Assembly (NCBI GenBank): GCA_030522415.1
Contig: CM060125.1
Span: forward strand, 29,761,167-29,825,166
Origin: Channallabes apus
Lineage: Eukaryota; Chordata; Actinopteri; Siluriformes; Clariidae
Direction of reading: 5' to 3'
DNA length: 64,000 bases
Under the pieces are notes generated by a model that was given only the letters and a program-made list of their open reading frames with translations, had not been told where the DNA came from and searched no databases. Shown in pieces: positions 1-12,229 of this stretch (the stretch's first letter is position 1; each line of letters opens with the position of its first letter). Both the position numbers and the translations under genes were made by a program.

Positions 1-103
1 AGAAGATTTACAGAAGGATTTTTTTACAGGTCTCTGGAGTCTTCAGAACACTGGAAAGCATTTCCTGGAAAGTATTTCTAGGGGAACAAACTCCCTAACC
101 CCC

Positions 104-151
<48 letters not shown>

Positions 152-535
152 TAGTCCCTGGTGAAGGAAGGGGTTTGAGTGAGAGTGTAATTTTTTATCT
201 CTGCACCCGTGTAGCCTGATCAGTGGGAGGTGATTAGTTTTCCGTAACAGCAGCTCTGACTGTAGTCCGGCTGCAGATCGCTGGTTTCTACTGTATATGA
301 AATGTACTCGTTTATACAACGCGCCTTCGTTTCTATAGCAGCAGCTCGTTCACAGAATTGTGCAAAGCGTGCGTCACTTTGTCGGGAAGTGTTTCTGTAC
401 AGTATGTAACAGGTAGGGAAGGAGTCTCCAGTGTCAGCCAAGTGTTTATCCTTTGCAGTGTCTTGGTCTCATTACCCTGTACTTTGTATGTGTCGTCGTT
501 GAATTAATTAGTAAAATACCAGAAAATTGTTGTGA
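1..535. repeat. unidentified ~0.5-kb repeat, copy A (reaches window edge)
   Basis: Closely similar, by eye about 90% apart from a (CA)n insertion at 110-150, to 10398-10900 in the same orientation. Shared landmarks include GGAGTCTTCAGAACACTGGA, GTTTTCCGTAACAGCAGCTC and GAAATGTACTCGTTTATACA. It may extend left of the window. It contains the motif GGAAGGAGTCTCCAGTGTCA that also occurs elsewhere. No coding potential was recognised. Confidence 0.85.
110..150. repeat. (CA)n microsatellite inside repeat copy A
   Basis: About 20 CA units, absent from the matching position of copy B near 10515. Confidence 0.97.
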
Positions 536-739
536 TATAAGATGAAAACACTTTTGGAACCACTGATATTGGAAAAACAATCAACTTCAGAGTAGTAATG
601 AGGTAATGAGAGAGACACCCATCAGTAGGAGGGGAAGATGGTCCCAATTCTGATCATCATCATCACTCTCAGGTCTTTAAATGGTGTCTAATCACGTTAT
701 TTATTTACCAATTAATGGCGTGCACTTGCATTATATGGT

Positions 740-960
740 TAAATTCAATGAAATCTTATTTGTAAAGAGCTTTTAAAAAAAAATAGACAGTGTCACAAAG
801 CAAACACTTTTTAATGGATATTGTATATATTTCTTTCAAAACTAAATTTTAAATGTACAAGTGTCTCACAAATGATTAAGCCAGAGATGATTGCATGGAA
901 AAACTCCCTGAGACGACATTCGAGAGAAACCAGACTCAATCCAAGTGACATTTAAAGGCA
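740..960 (-). mobile_element. degraded L2-type LINE 3' end
   Basis: AGAGCTTTTAA...ACAGTGTCACAAAGCA and GGAAAAACTCCCTGAGACGA, then GAGAAACCAGACTCAA, correspond in order to the 3' UTR of the L2 at 4183-4580, with many substitutions. Confidence 0.7.
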
Positions 961-2090
961 CAAAAAGTATATTTAACGCACTCAAGTGGCCTTTAGAGAA
1001 AAAAAAATGCAATATTTTGAATGACAGGCGAGAGCCATTTAAATCACAGCATGATAAATCATATCCTCCAGTTGGGAAGCTTTAATCTAGTCGACCTGCT
1101 GATCAGGCAGAATTGTATGAAATTACACCTCACGACGTGCTCTTTCGGACGCAGCACAGCGGAATTCCACGTATTTCCCATGATGCCACTTTGCAGTCTT
1201 GTCTAAACCATCGTGCTGAAGCGGTCACACTGAAAAGGCTTTAAGTGTGCGCTAATCTCTCCCCTGATGAGAATCCGTCTTCCCTCGGGTTGAAAATAGG
1301 ACGCCTGTCTGTTTACTGCTCCGATAACGCGGCCTAAAAGCGCTCTAACTCAGAAACCTCGTTCCCTGTGACGTCCACTAAAAGCCAGGACGAGGACACG
1401 CTTTAGCCAGCGGTCGTCAGAAACACACAGCTGTACAGCAGGGATTTAACGTCAGAATGGGAGACTGCTGGATGTTTCTCAACACCAGATTTAGACGCGT
1501 AGATGCTAAACAGGCAGTTGAAAACCTTCCCCTGGCGTTTTGCACAGCCTCTCTCACCCGTGTGTGAGTGTGACGGGTCAGAGGACAGGAAGATGTTCCA
1601 AGTGAAGGAGACGCCACAGATTTTTTATATTTTTTTTGAAACATGATGAAAGATGATTCATTTTCAGATGTGCGATGATGTTGAGGAAAAACAAGACGAG
1701 CATGCACTCGCACTGGATGAAACGCCACGGAAGGAGGCTGAAATTTTTCTTTTAGGCTCCAACTTTTCTAGTCCAGACATCATGATTTGTGCCGGTTGGC
1801 TTGGACAGCAAGGAAGAGGCAATTTATATAAACCTGTCTGTCACAGGACCACATATAACTTCTCTGTGGGAGTTCTACTGGAGTACAGATGTGGGAGGCC
1901 AATACTTTTGCATCAAAAACATGGGTTCAATATACACATTGATTCGTGTTAGACTAAATGGAAATGAGGTGGATTAAATGAAAGAAACTGTGAGCAGATG
2001 TTTTTACTGCCTAAAGATATAATAAAAATATTTGTCTGTCTCTGTAAAGACCTCAGCAGCAACCTCATTTCCCCTCTCGTCTCTTCCAAC
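961..2090. other. no gene recognised
   Basis: Mixed-composition sequence without splice-bounded coding segments or repeats that I recognise. Short ORFs on both strands overlap and look random. Confidence 0.6.
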
Positions 2091-2240
2091 CATTTACATT
2101 TAATTTACGGCATTTGGCAGACATTACATTTACATTTATGTCATTATACACTGAGCAGTTAAGGGTGAAGGGTCTTGCTCAACAGTAGCAACTTGGTGTC
2201 CTTCCTACCTGGGTCCGACCCCTGAGCGACCCCACCCTGC
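2091..2240 (-). mobile_element. tRNA-derived SINE, degraded copy (ACGGCATTTGGCAGAC family)
   Basis: Shares CATTTACATTT...GGCATTTGGCAGAC and CTGAGCAGTTAAGGGTGAAGG with the better copy at 7324-7528, in the same orientation. The tRNA-like head is missing or decayed. Confidence 0.75.
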
Positions 2241-2864
2241 CCTCCACTCAGCATTCAGACGCGGGAAAGAGGAAAGAGGTTGTGATTTTGGCGTTTTGAT
2301 ATTTGGTTGTGTATTCCGGTTTTGACTTTTTGCCTCCAATTGACTTTGATTATTGCTTTGTCCCTTTGGTTTGGTTGGTCTTTGTATATATTTGTAGATA
2401 ATTTCACTGTTTTTGGTTTAGGGAGTCCGGGAAGGTACCTGTATTTTTGTTTGTGTGTGTTTTTTTTTTTTTTGCAGGTAATCTAGCTACTAAATATAAA
2501 TACCATTTTGTTTATTATTTTGGCCTGGGTCCAACCTGAATCTGATCCTCCTCCTGGTGTGTGTGTGTGTGTGTGTGTGTGTACAAACCTCATTATTTCA
2601 TCAGTTAATGATTGGATCTAGTTCTTTCTGCCATATACCACCATTTCCATACAGTTATATATATTATAAATAGAACCCTGAACCATTCTTTTGCTGTATG
2701 ACCCTAGACTGGGACGTAACACCATATTTAAGTGACCACTTTGATTTTCAAGCACAAGAAAGACAACAGCTTTATTATGCAAAGGTGTTCCTTCAGTTAA
2801 AAACAACTAGTTTGAGATTTATATCTGCTCATCTTTTTTGAACTACGCTAGAATGCCTCATCCC

Positions 2865-3062
2865 ACCCCGCTGTTAAAAAAAAAAAAAAAAAGTAACTCG
2901 GTAACTTTTACTCTGAGTACATTTTTTAATGAACTACTTTTTACTTTTACTTGAGTAGATTTTTATAATGGTAACTTTACTTGTACTTAAGTAAAATTTC
3001 ACTGAAGTAACAGTACTTGTACTTGAGTACAAAATTGTATTACTCTTTCCACCTCTGCTGGA
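2865..3062 (-). mobile_element. DNA-transposon terminal fragment (AGTAACT/GAGTACAAGTA type)
   Basis: Runs of AAGTAACTCGGTAACTTTTA, TTTTACTTGAGTAG and GTACTTGAGTACAA, ending ACTCTTTCCACCTCTGC, are a terminal pattern I recognise from abundant non-autonomous fish DNA transposons. The superfamily cannot be fixed from this fragment. Confidence 0.6.
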
Positions 3063-3149
3063 GACGCTGGACACAAAGCGGATCCGGGTCGAGTCTGGAT
3101 CGCGGTCGACTTCTGTCTGAGGAGTGTAATGTGTGTAAGGACTAAACCT

Positions 3150-3244
3150 ATTTTCTATTTCTATAATTATTATTATTTGTTTTTATTTATTTATTTTCTA
3201 TTATAATTTTATTTATTTATTTATTATTTTATATATAATTATTT

Positions 3245-3284
<40 letters not shown>

Positions 3285-3400
3285 TTTTTTATTTTTTTTT
3301 TTGTTGTTAAATTTCTTTAATTTTTGTGAAGCTGCTTTGAGACAATGACCATTGTTAAAAGCGCTATATAAATAAAATTGAATTGAATTGAATTGAATAA
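3150..3400 (+). mobile_element. L2-type LINE 3' end, plus orientation
   Basis: Ends GAAGCTGCTTTGAGACAATG, then AAGCGCTATATAAAT, then (TTGAA)n. It is nearly identical in inverted orientation to 4183-4400, including the AT-rich stretch, differing mainly in the AT repeat number (3251-3280). It is severely 5' truncated. Confidence 0.9.
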
Positions 3401-4182
3401 ACCTCATCCTGTCACAGGAAAAGAATCAATTTAACACATCAGACTATTTATCCATTAATAGTTAAAGTTCATCAGAGTTATGGAAAGTTAAGTTATAGTA
3501 GCTATAAACATTCTTAACACTCTTACCAGCCTCTGTTTCTGTCCTAAAGTTAACAAGACAATAAAAAAGCCCTGACAGATTGTCTACAACTCTGTGAAAA
3601 CACCACAAAGTACAGTTGTCATGAAAAGCGCTGGCACTGGAGACTCCTTCTAGGAACGTTATCTCCTTAAAGGAAACCTTTAGGAGGTATTAGAGCGAGA
3701 GCGTTAATATCAACCTGCGATTTGAACTCCAGCCAGAATCTCCGTTATAGGAACTCAATCACCAGCCAATCAGGATCCAGGGGCACAACGGGCTGAAGTG
3801 GTGTAACTGTACTTCACCCTACAGAACTGGTCTGAACGTGCTGGAGCGGCAGAAAGCTGCGCCCGCTTGCCACACTGTATCCAAAGGGCGAATCCGGTAC
3901 TGGTAGGTGGACTTTGACCGGGACTGGATGTTCTAGCTTTTGGTCACACTTTCACTTTCTCTGAATGTTTTACCAAAAAAAAAAAAAAAAGTAAAAAAAA
4001 AAAATGAGGGTTTCAGTTCATTTGAGTTGTGTTTTTTTTAAAGAACCAAAAAGACATGATCCGTACACAAACATATGTCAAGGTCGTACCAGATCATGTC
4101 TGATACATACAGCTGTGTGTTAAGCCTTACACACTTTCTCTGTTTTATTTCACCTGCTTTTTATTCTTACTCTTAAGCTTTA

Positions 4183-6966
4183 ATTCAATTCAATTCAATT
4201 CAATTTTATTTATATAGCGCTTTTAACAATGGTCATTGTCTCAAAGCAGCTTCACAAAAATTAAAGAAATTTAACAAAAAAAAAAAAAAAATTATATATA
4301 TCATATATAAAATAATTATATATAAAATAATAAATAAATAAATAAAATTATAATAGAAAATAAATAAATAAAAACAAATAATAATAATAATTATAGAAAA
4401 GAAAATAATTGGAAGTGTGGATGTGTGAGAAAAATGTGCAGATAATAATGAGACGAATGAATGAAATGTCTCTGATGAACAAGCCAAGGGTGACGGCGAC
4501 AGTGGCAAGGAAAAACTCCCTGAGATGGCATTAGGAAGAAACCTTGAGAGGAACCAGACTCAACAGGGAACCCATCCTCATTTGGGCGATAACAGATAGA
4601 AATGATATAACATCTTGTGTGTTGTGCAGGTGAAAATTCAATATGACAGAAATTATTTAAATTTGTCATGAAGACCAGTTCAGCATAGGGACGAGTCAGT
4701 AGGTGCAGAGGGCAGATGAGGTCTGGATCACTGGAAGCACAGGAGCAGCATGTGTAGCTCCAACCATCATAAAGCTGAATCCAGTTGGAGCTGGTCCTTC
4801 TCTGGATGCCTCAGGAACCTCGCAGGGTCGGCCTTTGTCTACTGAAGCTGGCAAAATCTCCCGATGCCTCGGGATGGGTAGAGAAATACAGAACAGAGAG
4901 AATTAGCGTAGTTGCCATTCGGTATAGGTGTACTGGAGTATGAGATTATGGGATGAGTTATGTGTATGCCAGATTAAAAAGATGCGTCTTGAGTCTACTT
5001 TTGAACTGAGAAACCGTGTCTGCTCCCCGAACACTGTCTGGAAGACTATTCCAAAGCTTTGGAGCTAAATATGAAAAAGCCCTACCCCCTTTTGTAGATT
5101 TTGAAATTCTGGGAACTACCAGAAGTCCGGAGTTTTGTGATCTTAAGGCGCGTGGTGGATTGTAGCGCATCAGAAGACTGGTTAGGTATGTGGGAGCTAA
5201 ACCATTTAAGGCCTTGTATGTAAGTAATACTATTTTGTAATTTATTCTAAACTGAACAGGTAGCCAGTGCAGGGATGATAATATTGGGGTTATATGATCA
5301 TATTTTCTGGATCTAGTGAGAACCCTGGCAGCTGCATTTTGGATTAACTGAAGCTTGTTTATTGAGGATGCAGGACAACCACCTAGTAATGCATTACAAT
5401 AGTCCAGTCTGGAGGTCATGAATGCATGAACTAGCTTTTCTGCATCAGATACGGATAAGATGTTCCTTTTAAATATTTTAAAAGGAAGTTTAGCAATATT
5501 TCGAAGATGGAAAAAGGCTGTTTTTGTGATATTTGAAATGTGATTTTCAAAAGACAAGTTACTGTCTAATATTACTCCCAGATCTTTTACTGCTGAGCTG
5601 GTAATAACAGTACATCCTTCTAAGCGCAAGCTGAATTGTGAAAGCTGTTGTGTGCTGGTTTTTGGGCCAATAAGTAATATCTCTGTCTTATCTGAATTTA
5701 ATAAAAGAAAGTTATTGGTCATCCAATCTTTTATGTCCTGGACACACTCAGTTAATCTAGACAACTTAGGTATTTCGTCTGGTTTAGTTGAGATATATAA
5801 TTGGGTATCATCAGCATAACAATGGAAACTAATCCCATGTCTTCTAATGATGTTACCCAAGGGAAGCATGTATATTGAGAACAACAGAGGTCCTAAAACT
5901 GACCCTTGTGGGACCCCATATTTCACTGGCATTACACCAGACGGTTCTCCATTTAGATCTACAAAATGGTAGCGATCAGACAGGTAAGATCTAAACCATT
6001 TTAATGCCTGTCCCTGAATACCTATATAATTTTGTAAGCGATCTATGAGAATATTATGATCTATAGTGTCGAATGCAGCACTAAGATCGAGCAGGACTAG
6101 CAATGAGATGCAGCCTTGGTCTGAAGCTAAAAACAAGTCGTAATCTTAACTAGTGCAGTTTCTGTGCTATGATGGGGCCTGAAACCTGACTGAAATTCTT
6201 CAAGGATGTTGTTTTCCTGCAAGAATGTGCAAATTTGAGCTGATACTACTTTTTCTAGTATTTTTGATATGAACAGGAGGTTTGAAATCGGTCTGTAATT
6301 TTTTATTTCATTCGCGTCCAAATTAGATTTTTTAAGAAGCGGCTTAATAACTGCTAACTTGAAAGGTTTAGGGACGTGACCTAGATGTAATGAAGAATTA
6401 ATAATGTTTAGGAGTGGCTCTCCAACCGTAAGCATCACTTCTTTTAAAAATCTGGTTGGGATTGGGTCTAACAGGCACGTTGTTGATTTAGCCGAGGTGA
6501 TGAGTTTATACAGCTCTTCCTGTCCTATACCTGTAAAGCAGTGAAAATCTAAATGTGAAGCTATAGGCTGAACTGGATCGTGAGATACTATTAGAGGTTG
6601 AACCTCCATTATTTTCTTCCTGATATTATTGATTTTTTCATTAAAGAAGTCCATAAAGTCTTCACTTCTAAACTGTGATGGGATACTCTCTGCAGGCGTC
6701 TTAGGTTTTGTTAGGCGAGCCACTGTACTAAATAAGAATCTGGGATTGTTTTGGTTTCTTGCTATCAGTTGGCTAAGATGCTCAGTCCTAGCAGTTTTTA
6801 GAGCCTGTCTATAGCTGCACATACTGTCTTTATACGCAATTCGAAAAACTTCTAATTTAGTTTTCCTCCATTTTCGCTCGAGGTTACGGGTTGCTCTCTT
6901 TAGGGCGCGAGTATGACTGTTGTACCACGGTGCAAATGTTTTATCTCTGACTTTACACCTCAAACA
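4183..6966 (-). mobile_element. 5'-truncated L2-clade LINE with reverse transcriptase
   Basis: The 3' tail (AATTC)n and 3' UTR occupy 4183-4957. Two ORF segments, 6963-6127 and 6136-4958, encode the RT: YRPISNLLFISKILEK, FQSGFRPHHSTETAL, VLLDLSAAFDTIDHN, YGVPQGSVLGPLLFSIYM, then CYADDTQLY with the catalytic A/DD motif. The C-terminus is AFSYLAPKLWNSLPDSVR. A one-base shift near 6130 breaks the frame between ALVKI and LFLASDQG, so this copy is non-functional. The endonuclease domain is absent. It carries the same 3' end as the copy at 3150-3400. Confidence 0.93.
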
Positions 6967-7323
6967 CGCAGGATGTTAAACACGCAGTTATTTGCATCAC
7001 AAATGACAATTGCTTTGGTTCAGTACCAGAGCAAAGTGTGTACTGTACTGTACAGTATGTGTGTGTGTGTGTTCATACAGGGATGGAAAAACTGAAGCCA
7101 AAATGTGTCTGAGGCCCTCTAGTGGCTGACTGCAGTACATTTGTAACCCCACCCATTCCAATGTTACTGTAGTTCAAGACATACAGTATATACAGTAGTA
7201 CGCAACTTTAAGAATGAAGCTAGCCTGAGTGCTAGCCTGAGAATCTACAATCTCTGGCTTGAAGCCTCTATGCCGTCTCAGCCGATACAGGAACTGGGAG
7301 ATTATTAAGTCTGAGCATTGTGA

Positions 7324-7528
7324 TTTACATTTACATTTACATTTAGGCATTTGGCAGACGCTCTTATCCAGAGCGACTTACATTTTTATCTCAACACACA
7401 TCTGAGCAGTTGAGGGTTAAGGGCCTTGCTCAAGGGCCCAACAGTGGCAACTTCGTGGTTGTGGGATTTGAACCTGAGATCTTCTGAACCGTAGTCCAAT
7501 GCCTTAACCACTGAGCTACCCCTGGCCC
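7324..7528 (-). mobile_element. tRNA-derived SINE
   Basis: On the minus strand it begins GGGCCAGGGGTAGCTCAGTG (A box) and has GGTTCAAATCCCAC (B box), then a body ending TGCCTAAATGTAAATG. The tRNA-like head and LINE-like tail are typical of fish SINEs. It is not a tRNA gene: no cloverleaf continuation is seen. Confidence 0.85.
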
Positions 7529-7574
7529 ATGATTCTGATTCAGTAGCCTTAGGGATGGGAATCACCAGGTAGCA

Positions 7575-7810
7575 CACGATACCACACAGGATGCTGTGCT
7601 GCCTGCCTACGTGTGAATAGTTTAGAGTGCACCACTTGTAGGGTTATAGAGGAACGGCACGGCGTTCAGTGTGGTGCATTTTACCACCTCAAATGCAAAA
7701 ATATATGCTGTAAATAAAAAAATTTTTCTTTTTAAAAAATTAATATTTTGTATTCAATGTGCTGATACATAAATTGTCATACCAACGAATCGCAATACAT
7801 CACTGGATAG
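7575..7810 (-). mobile_element. hAT-like non-autonomous repeat, copy 1
   Basis: Its reverse complement shares GAGGTGGTAAAATG, CCTCTATAAYCCTACARGTG and GGCAGCACAG with 23316-23470 and part of 63398-63612. The GCGATTCG-type terminus suggests a hAT-like family (inference). Confidence 0.65.
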
Positions 7811-7867
7811 ATTTTATTTCCTAAAAAAAAAAAAAAAAAGCTGTGTGTATACATACAGTAAAAAAGA

Positions 7868-8258
7868 CAGGAGGCAGAGCTAGAGGTAGCAGAGCTGAAG
7901 ATGTTGAGGTTCTCTTTGGGAGTGACAAGGATGGATAGGATCAAGAATGAGTTCATCAGAGGGACAACCCATGTGAGATGTTTTGGAGATAAAGTCAGAG
8001 AGGCCAGATTGAGGTGGTTTGGACATGTTCAGAGGAGAGATGGTGAATATATTGGTAGAAGGATGCTGAGGTTGGAACTGCCAGGCAGGAGGTCTAGAGG
8101 AAGACCAAAGAGGAGATTCATGGATGCAGTGAGAGAGGACATGAAGTTAGTTGGTGTGAGAGAAGAGGATGCAGAGGATAGGGTTAGATGGAGGCAGATG
8201 ATTCGCTGTGGCGACACCTGAAAGGGAACAGTCGAAAGACAAAGAAGAATATATATAT
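7868..8258 (+). mobile_element. LINE reverse transcriptase C-terminal fragment with 3' end
   Basis: The ORF 7901-8221 encodes a basic protein end with RIKNEFIRGTTHVRCFGDKV, EARLRWFGHVQRRDGEYI and RRSRGRPKRRFMD, ending RWRQMIRCGD. I recognise this as the C-terminal extension of an abundant fish non-LTR element; the clade is uncertain (RTE-like is a guess). The 3' end after the stop is GAAAGGGAACAGTCGAAAGA with an AAGAAG tail. The same 3' end occurs inverted at 33126-33184. Confidence 0.8.
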
Positions 8259-8284
8259 GATATATATAAGAAGAATATATATAA

Positions 8285-8680
8285 AATAAAATTTATTTAT
8301 TTTTCTCCATAGTTTGGTCGTGTCCAATTCCTCCCCGTCACTAGGGGGCTCCCATGATAAAGCTACTACTACCACTCAGTTGGGAGTTTCCTCCGTACCA
8401 CGTGACGCCAGCCGACCGCATCTCTTCGAACTGCTTGCTCACGCACCGTTGGGGCGGAGTAACACACTCTGAGGACAGCGCTATCCGCTCCTTCCGCTTG
8501 CTTGAGCTCACAGACGCCCCTGATGATTAATGTGGGAGCACGAAGTACCTCTCATCCCTCCCCGCTGAGAGAGCTCGGCCAATCAGCTCTCTCTAGACCT
8601 CCGGCTATGAGAGGTTATAGCTTCACCTGGGAATCGAACTCGCGATCTCCGGATGATAGGGCGAGAACTTTACCTTTTTA
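8285..8680 (-). mobile_element. tRNA-derived SINE, second family, head-truncated copy
   Basis: Reverse complement of the element at 13710-14158, sharing GGGCGTCTGTGAGCTCA, GAGCTGATTGGCCGAGCTCT and GCTGGCGTCACGTGG blocks. It lacks the first ~20 bases of the tRNA-like head. Confidence 0.85.
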
Positions 8681-9469
8681 AGGGATTTTTAAATTGAGTA
8701 CTTTTAAAAGTGACCATTGTCAAAAACTGAGCCATTGATTCACATAACTGAACAGACAGATTAAAATGCACAGCCCTAGTCGACAGATCACACTGAAAAA
8801 TCCCACATGGACAGTCCTGAAAACCTGCTCAGCCCCATAAAAAAACAGCATAATAATATGATAATAATAAGCACAAGATGATACAGGCTGTTTGAGAATC
8901 CTTAGACGGCAACAAGACAAACTGACATGAACTATTCTGTATGAACTGACCCTTAGAGGGCGCTCTTTGCAGTTTTTCTGGTATGACACTCACTTTGATA
9001 TTAACATTATATCTACTGTAGAAAAAAAGTGATTATACAAAGTGATGCCTTAAACCGATCAGATAAAATGCACCATTAAAAATGACTGACGCACAGACAG
9101 ACAGAATGAGTGAGGGATGAAAGCGCACTTCTGCTGTCAGACGTCTGACTTACTGCAGGTGACAGATGAGAATCACGAACAGCAGCCACTTGGAGACAGT
9201 CAGTGTAGACACCAGCTGGCAGGATACAGCACATTAGCTACTGTACTTACACTCGTTACTTTGATTAACGTCATGAATTCGCTAATGTCAGCAACTGCAG
9301 GTAACCAATAGCAGCTCGTTCAGTCAAGACTCCTGACGATGATAAAATCCCTAAATTAAGTACAGTTATAGTTAATAAAGTACATGTACCCAAGTGCATT
9401 TAATTGAGGAAGAAAACATACATCACTCACCAGATGTAGCTGCTGATGTAGACGTTAAATAAGGCAAGG

Positions 9470-9640
9470 TTAATAAAGCAAGCTCTGGATAAGTGACGAA
9501 GTAAGCCTGTTATAATAATAACTTGGTGTTATTTGATCTTATTGGTTTAGAAATTTATATTTAAATAAATAGTAAACTTGGCCGATTTCGTTATAATTTT
9601 GTTTGATGAGTGGGGCTTGAAAATTCTCTTGAAAAATATG
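9470..9640 (+). mobile_element. hAT (Charlie-like) fragment
   Basis: Matches the reverse complement of 38160-38330: GTGACGAAGTAAGCCTGTTA, then AACTTGGTGTTATTTGATCT and ATTGGTTTAGAAATTTATAT. Only one end of the element is present. Confidence 0.75.
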
Positions 9641-10397
9641 GTCATTTATTTCAGTTAATAAATCTACTATAATTTTTTATACAGTACACATCAATAGCTC
9701 TGGTTCAGATTTTTCATGTTTGTTGTGGAAATTACCATCACTGTTGTATTTACTGCGATGAATGAAAATGTCACTTTGCGCCACCTGGCGGCCATTTTAC
9801 GAATGACTTTGAAATGCAACTGATTTATTTTGGCCGCTGTTGCCTTTAAACGGCGGTGTGCGGCGGGATGGTTATTCCGATTGTGTACCCACTGTAGCAT
9901 GTAGCATGTAGCATGTACTGTAGATAACACTAACAACGTTCTCACTTTGTCTGTTGAACACAAAGATTATTGCTTAGAATGGAAGATAAAATTATATTTT
10001 TATTCACTGAAACTTGCTCATCTGACTTTCCAAACCCGCACAAATTCCACTTCTCTGACGTGATATTTAAACGTTTTTTTCTTTTTCTATAATGTGAATT
10101 AACCTTGAGAATCGTCCAGCACTGGTTAAAGCTCGAGTCTTGAAGCTCACTCGGACCGCGACCGAGCCGCACAGAACATCCTGTGACTGACCCGAAACAC
10201 ACGATGAACCTTCAATTCTCGATAATGCGAGCTTCCCGCACCTGCAGCCTCCCGGACGTGAGGAAAAAAGAGTGAACGTAAAAAATCTCTGGCTGAGAGT
10301 CCCTTTTTTGCTCTCTTTTTCTCCAAGAAACTCTTACAAAAGGAAAGAAAAAATGCTTTTTTTTCCACCATGCAGAAGAATAACTGGTGAAGGGAAT

Positions 10398-10900
10398 AAA
10401 ATGATTTACAGAAAGGTTTTTTTTTTTACAGGCGTCTGGAGTCTTCAGAACACTGGAAAGCATTTCCTGGAAAGTACTTCTGGGGGAACAAACCCTAAAA
10501 GCAAAAAAAGAAAAAAGGCTAGACGCCTCACTAGTCCCTGGTGAAGGGGTTCGAGTGAGAGTGTAATTTTTCATCACCAAGCCGATCTCTGCGCCCGCGT
10601 AGGCTGATCAGCGGGAGGTGGTTAGTTTTCCGTAACAGCAGCTCTGACTGTAGATCGACGGTTTCTATATGAAATGTACTCGTTTATACAACGCGCCATC
10701 GTTTCTATAGCAACAGCTTGTTCACGGAATTGTGCAAAGCGTGCTTCAGTTTGTCAGGAAGTGTTTCTGTACAGTACGTAACAGGTAGGGAAGGAGTCTC
10801 CAGTGTCAGCCAAGTGTTTATCCTTTGCAGTTGCTTGGTCTCATGACCGTGTAATTTTTTTTTTTTATGTGTCCTGCTTGAATTAATTAGTAAAATATTA
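10398..10900. repeat. unidentified ~0.5-kb repeat, copy B
   Basis: Second copy of the segment at 1-535, same orientation, without the (CA)n expansion. The two copies diverge in the AT-rich sequence after GAATTAATTAGTAAAATA. It could be a segmental duplication or an uncharacterised transposable element. Confidence 0.85.
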
Positions 10901-11353
10901 TATATCAGGCAAAAACAACAACAAAAAAAGCTGGCAACTCCTTGAAACTTCTTGTTTTTAATGAAGTCACTGAGTTTCTTCTGAGAATTTCTGAGTCATA
11001 AAATGAGACGAGTCATAATAAAAAAAGTCAAAACACATCAGCGTAAAAAGGTGGCATTGATGAACGTCTCGCATTAGAAAGCGCTAAAGTGTTGTTTGTT
11101 GTCACTATACGTCCTGTTCACCAGACAGACGTTCAGACGTCCAGACGCTCAGCTCCAGTGATGAAGAGGGAGCCGGCTCTGAGGACCGACCTCTGGTGAC
11201 CCCAGGGGTTTTACAGACTGGAAGAAAGGAAAGAAAGAATCGTCCTCTCTCTATACCTCTCTGTTTCTCTCTCTCTCCTGTCTCTTTCAGTGTCCACCCC
11301 GCTCTGTCTCTCCCTCCATCTCTGTCAGTTCAATTCTAAATTAAACGCACACT

Positions 11354-11354
<1 letters not shown>

Positions 11355-11389
<35 letters not shown>

Positions 11390-11636
11390 GTTTATACACG
11401 TTTTTCCCGTCACTGATTCCAGCCAACTTCACTGAATGAGTTTCCCACAATCCTTTGCAACATGAAGGATGTGAGAAAGAAACAGACAACCTATAACCTC
11501 TCTCTCTCTCTCTCTCTCTCTCTCCGTCTCTCCATCTCTCTCACACAATCTCTCCAATCTTCCTCTTTCACTATCATTCCTTTCTTCTTCTTTCCCCATA
11601 AACCTCTTTTCATCTCTCTCTCTCTCTCTCTCTATT
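11355..11636. repeat. (CT)n-rich stretch
   Basis: Three CT runs at about 11357-11383, 11499-11524 and 11615-11632 within pyrimidine-rich sequence. No gene is seen between 10900 and 11850. Confidence 0.9.
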
Positions 11637-11849
11637 CTTTCTATTAGAAGAGAGTGATCATGTTCAGTACTTCAGGTGCTACAGCAGATAATAAAGAGAT
11701 AATAAGGAGAAATTACACAGCTAGCTCTTTGCTACTTCTTAAACTTTTTGGTGCTCGTCTTAAAGATTTGTGGAAATCATCTCAGTTCTGAAACATGTTA
11801 GGGTTTGATAAGTTTTATTTTTTATCTTTATGCTAAACTTCACATTTTT

Positions 11850-12217
11850 ACGAGGGTGAGTTAAAACTTATTTGCTGTAGAATGTAATTAAATTACCTTT
11901 AAGAAGAGACAAATGCATCATTTTTGACGTATGCATCATCTCTTTGCTTTGAAATACACTTTGTCCATCTGTAAACAAACTTCCATGTTTCCTCATGAAG
12001 AATGTTTTAGTCTGAGTTGCGAAGCACGAATGCACCGCTGTCTTCACTTCTTCATCAGAAGTGAATCTTCGGCCCCGTAGGGCTGCTTTCAGGGGATCGA
12101 ACAGGTGAAAGTCTGAGATCAGGTCTATACTGTAGGGATGATGCTTTAACACCCCAGAACAGAACAGTGTGGGCATTTTCCCGCCAGCTTCTGCTGTAAT
12201 CGAGATTTTGTGATCTG
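11850..12217 (-). mobile_element. mariner-like transposase fragment, interrupted by a SINE
   Basis: The minus strand encodes, with gaps, GVLKHHPYSIDLISDFHLFD, LKAALRGRRFTSDEEVKTAV and QTKTFFMRKHG, the C-terminal pattern of mariner transposases (PHPPYSPDLAPSDFHLF type). The plus-strand edge ACGAGGGTGAGTTAAAA resembles a mariner terminal repeat. The rest beyond the SINE at 12230 is not recognisable. It is a pseudogene. Confidence 0.75.
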
Positions 12218-12229
12218 ACATTTTGTCTG

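Noticed and set aside
7500..7528. tRNA-like A and B boxes (also at 29652 and in the DANA-like elements)
   Set aside because: They are SINE heads; no complete cloverleaf or acceptor stem can be formed.
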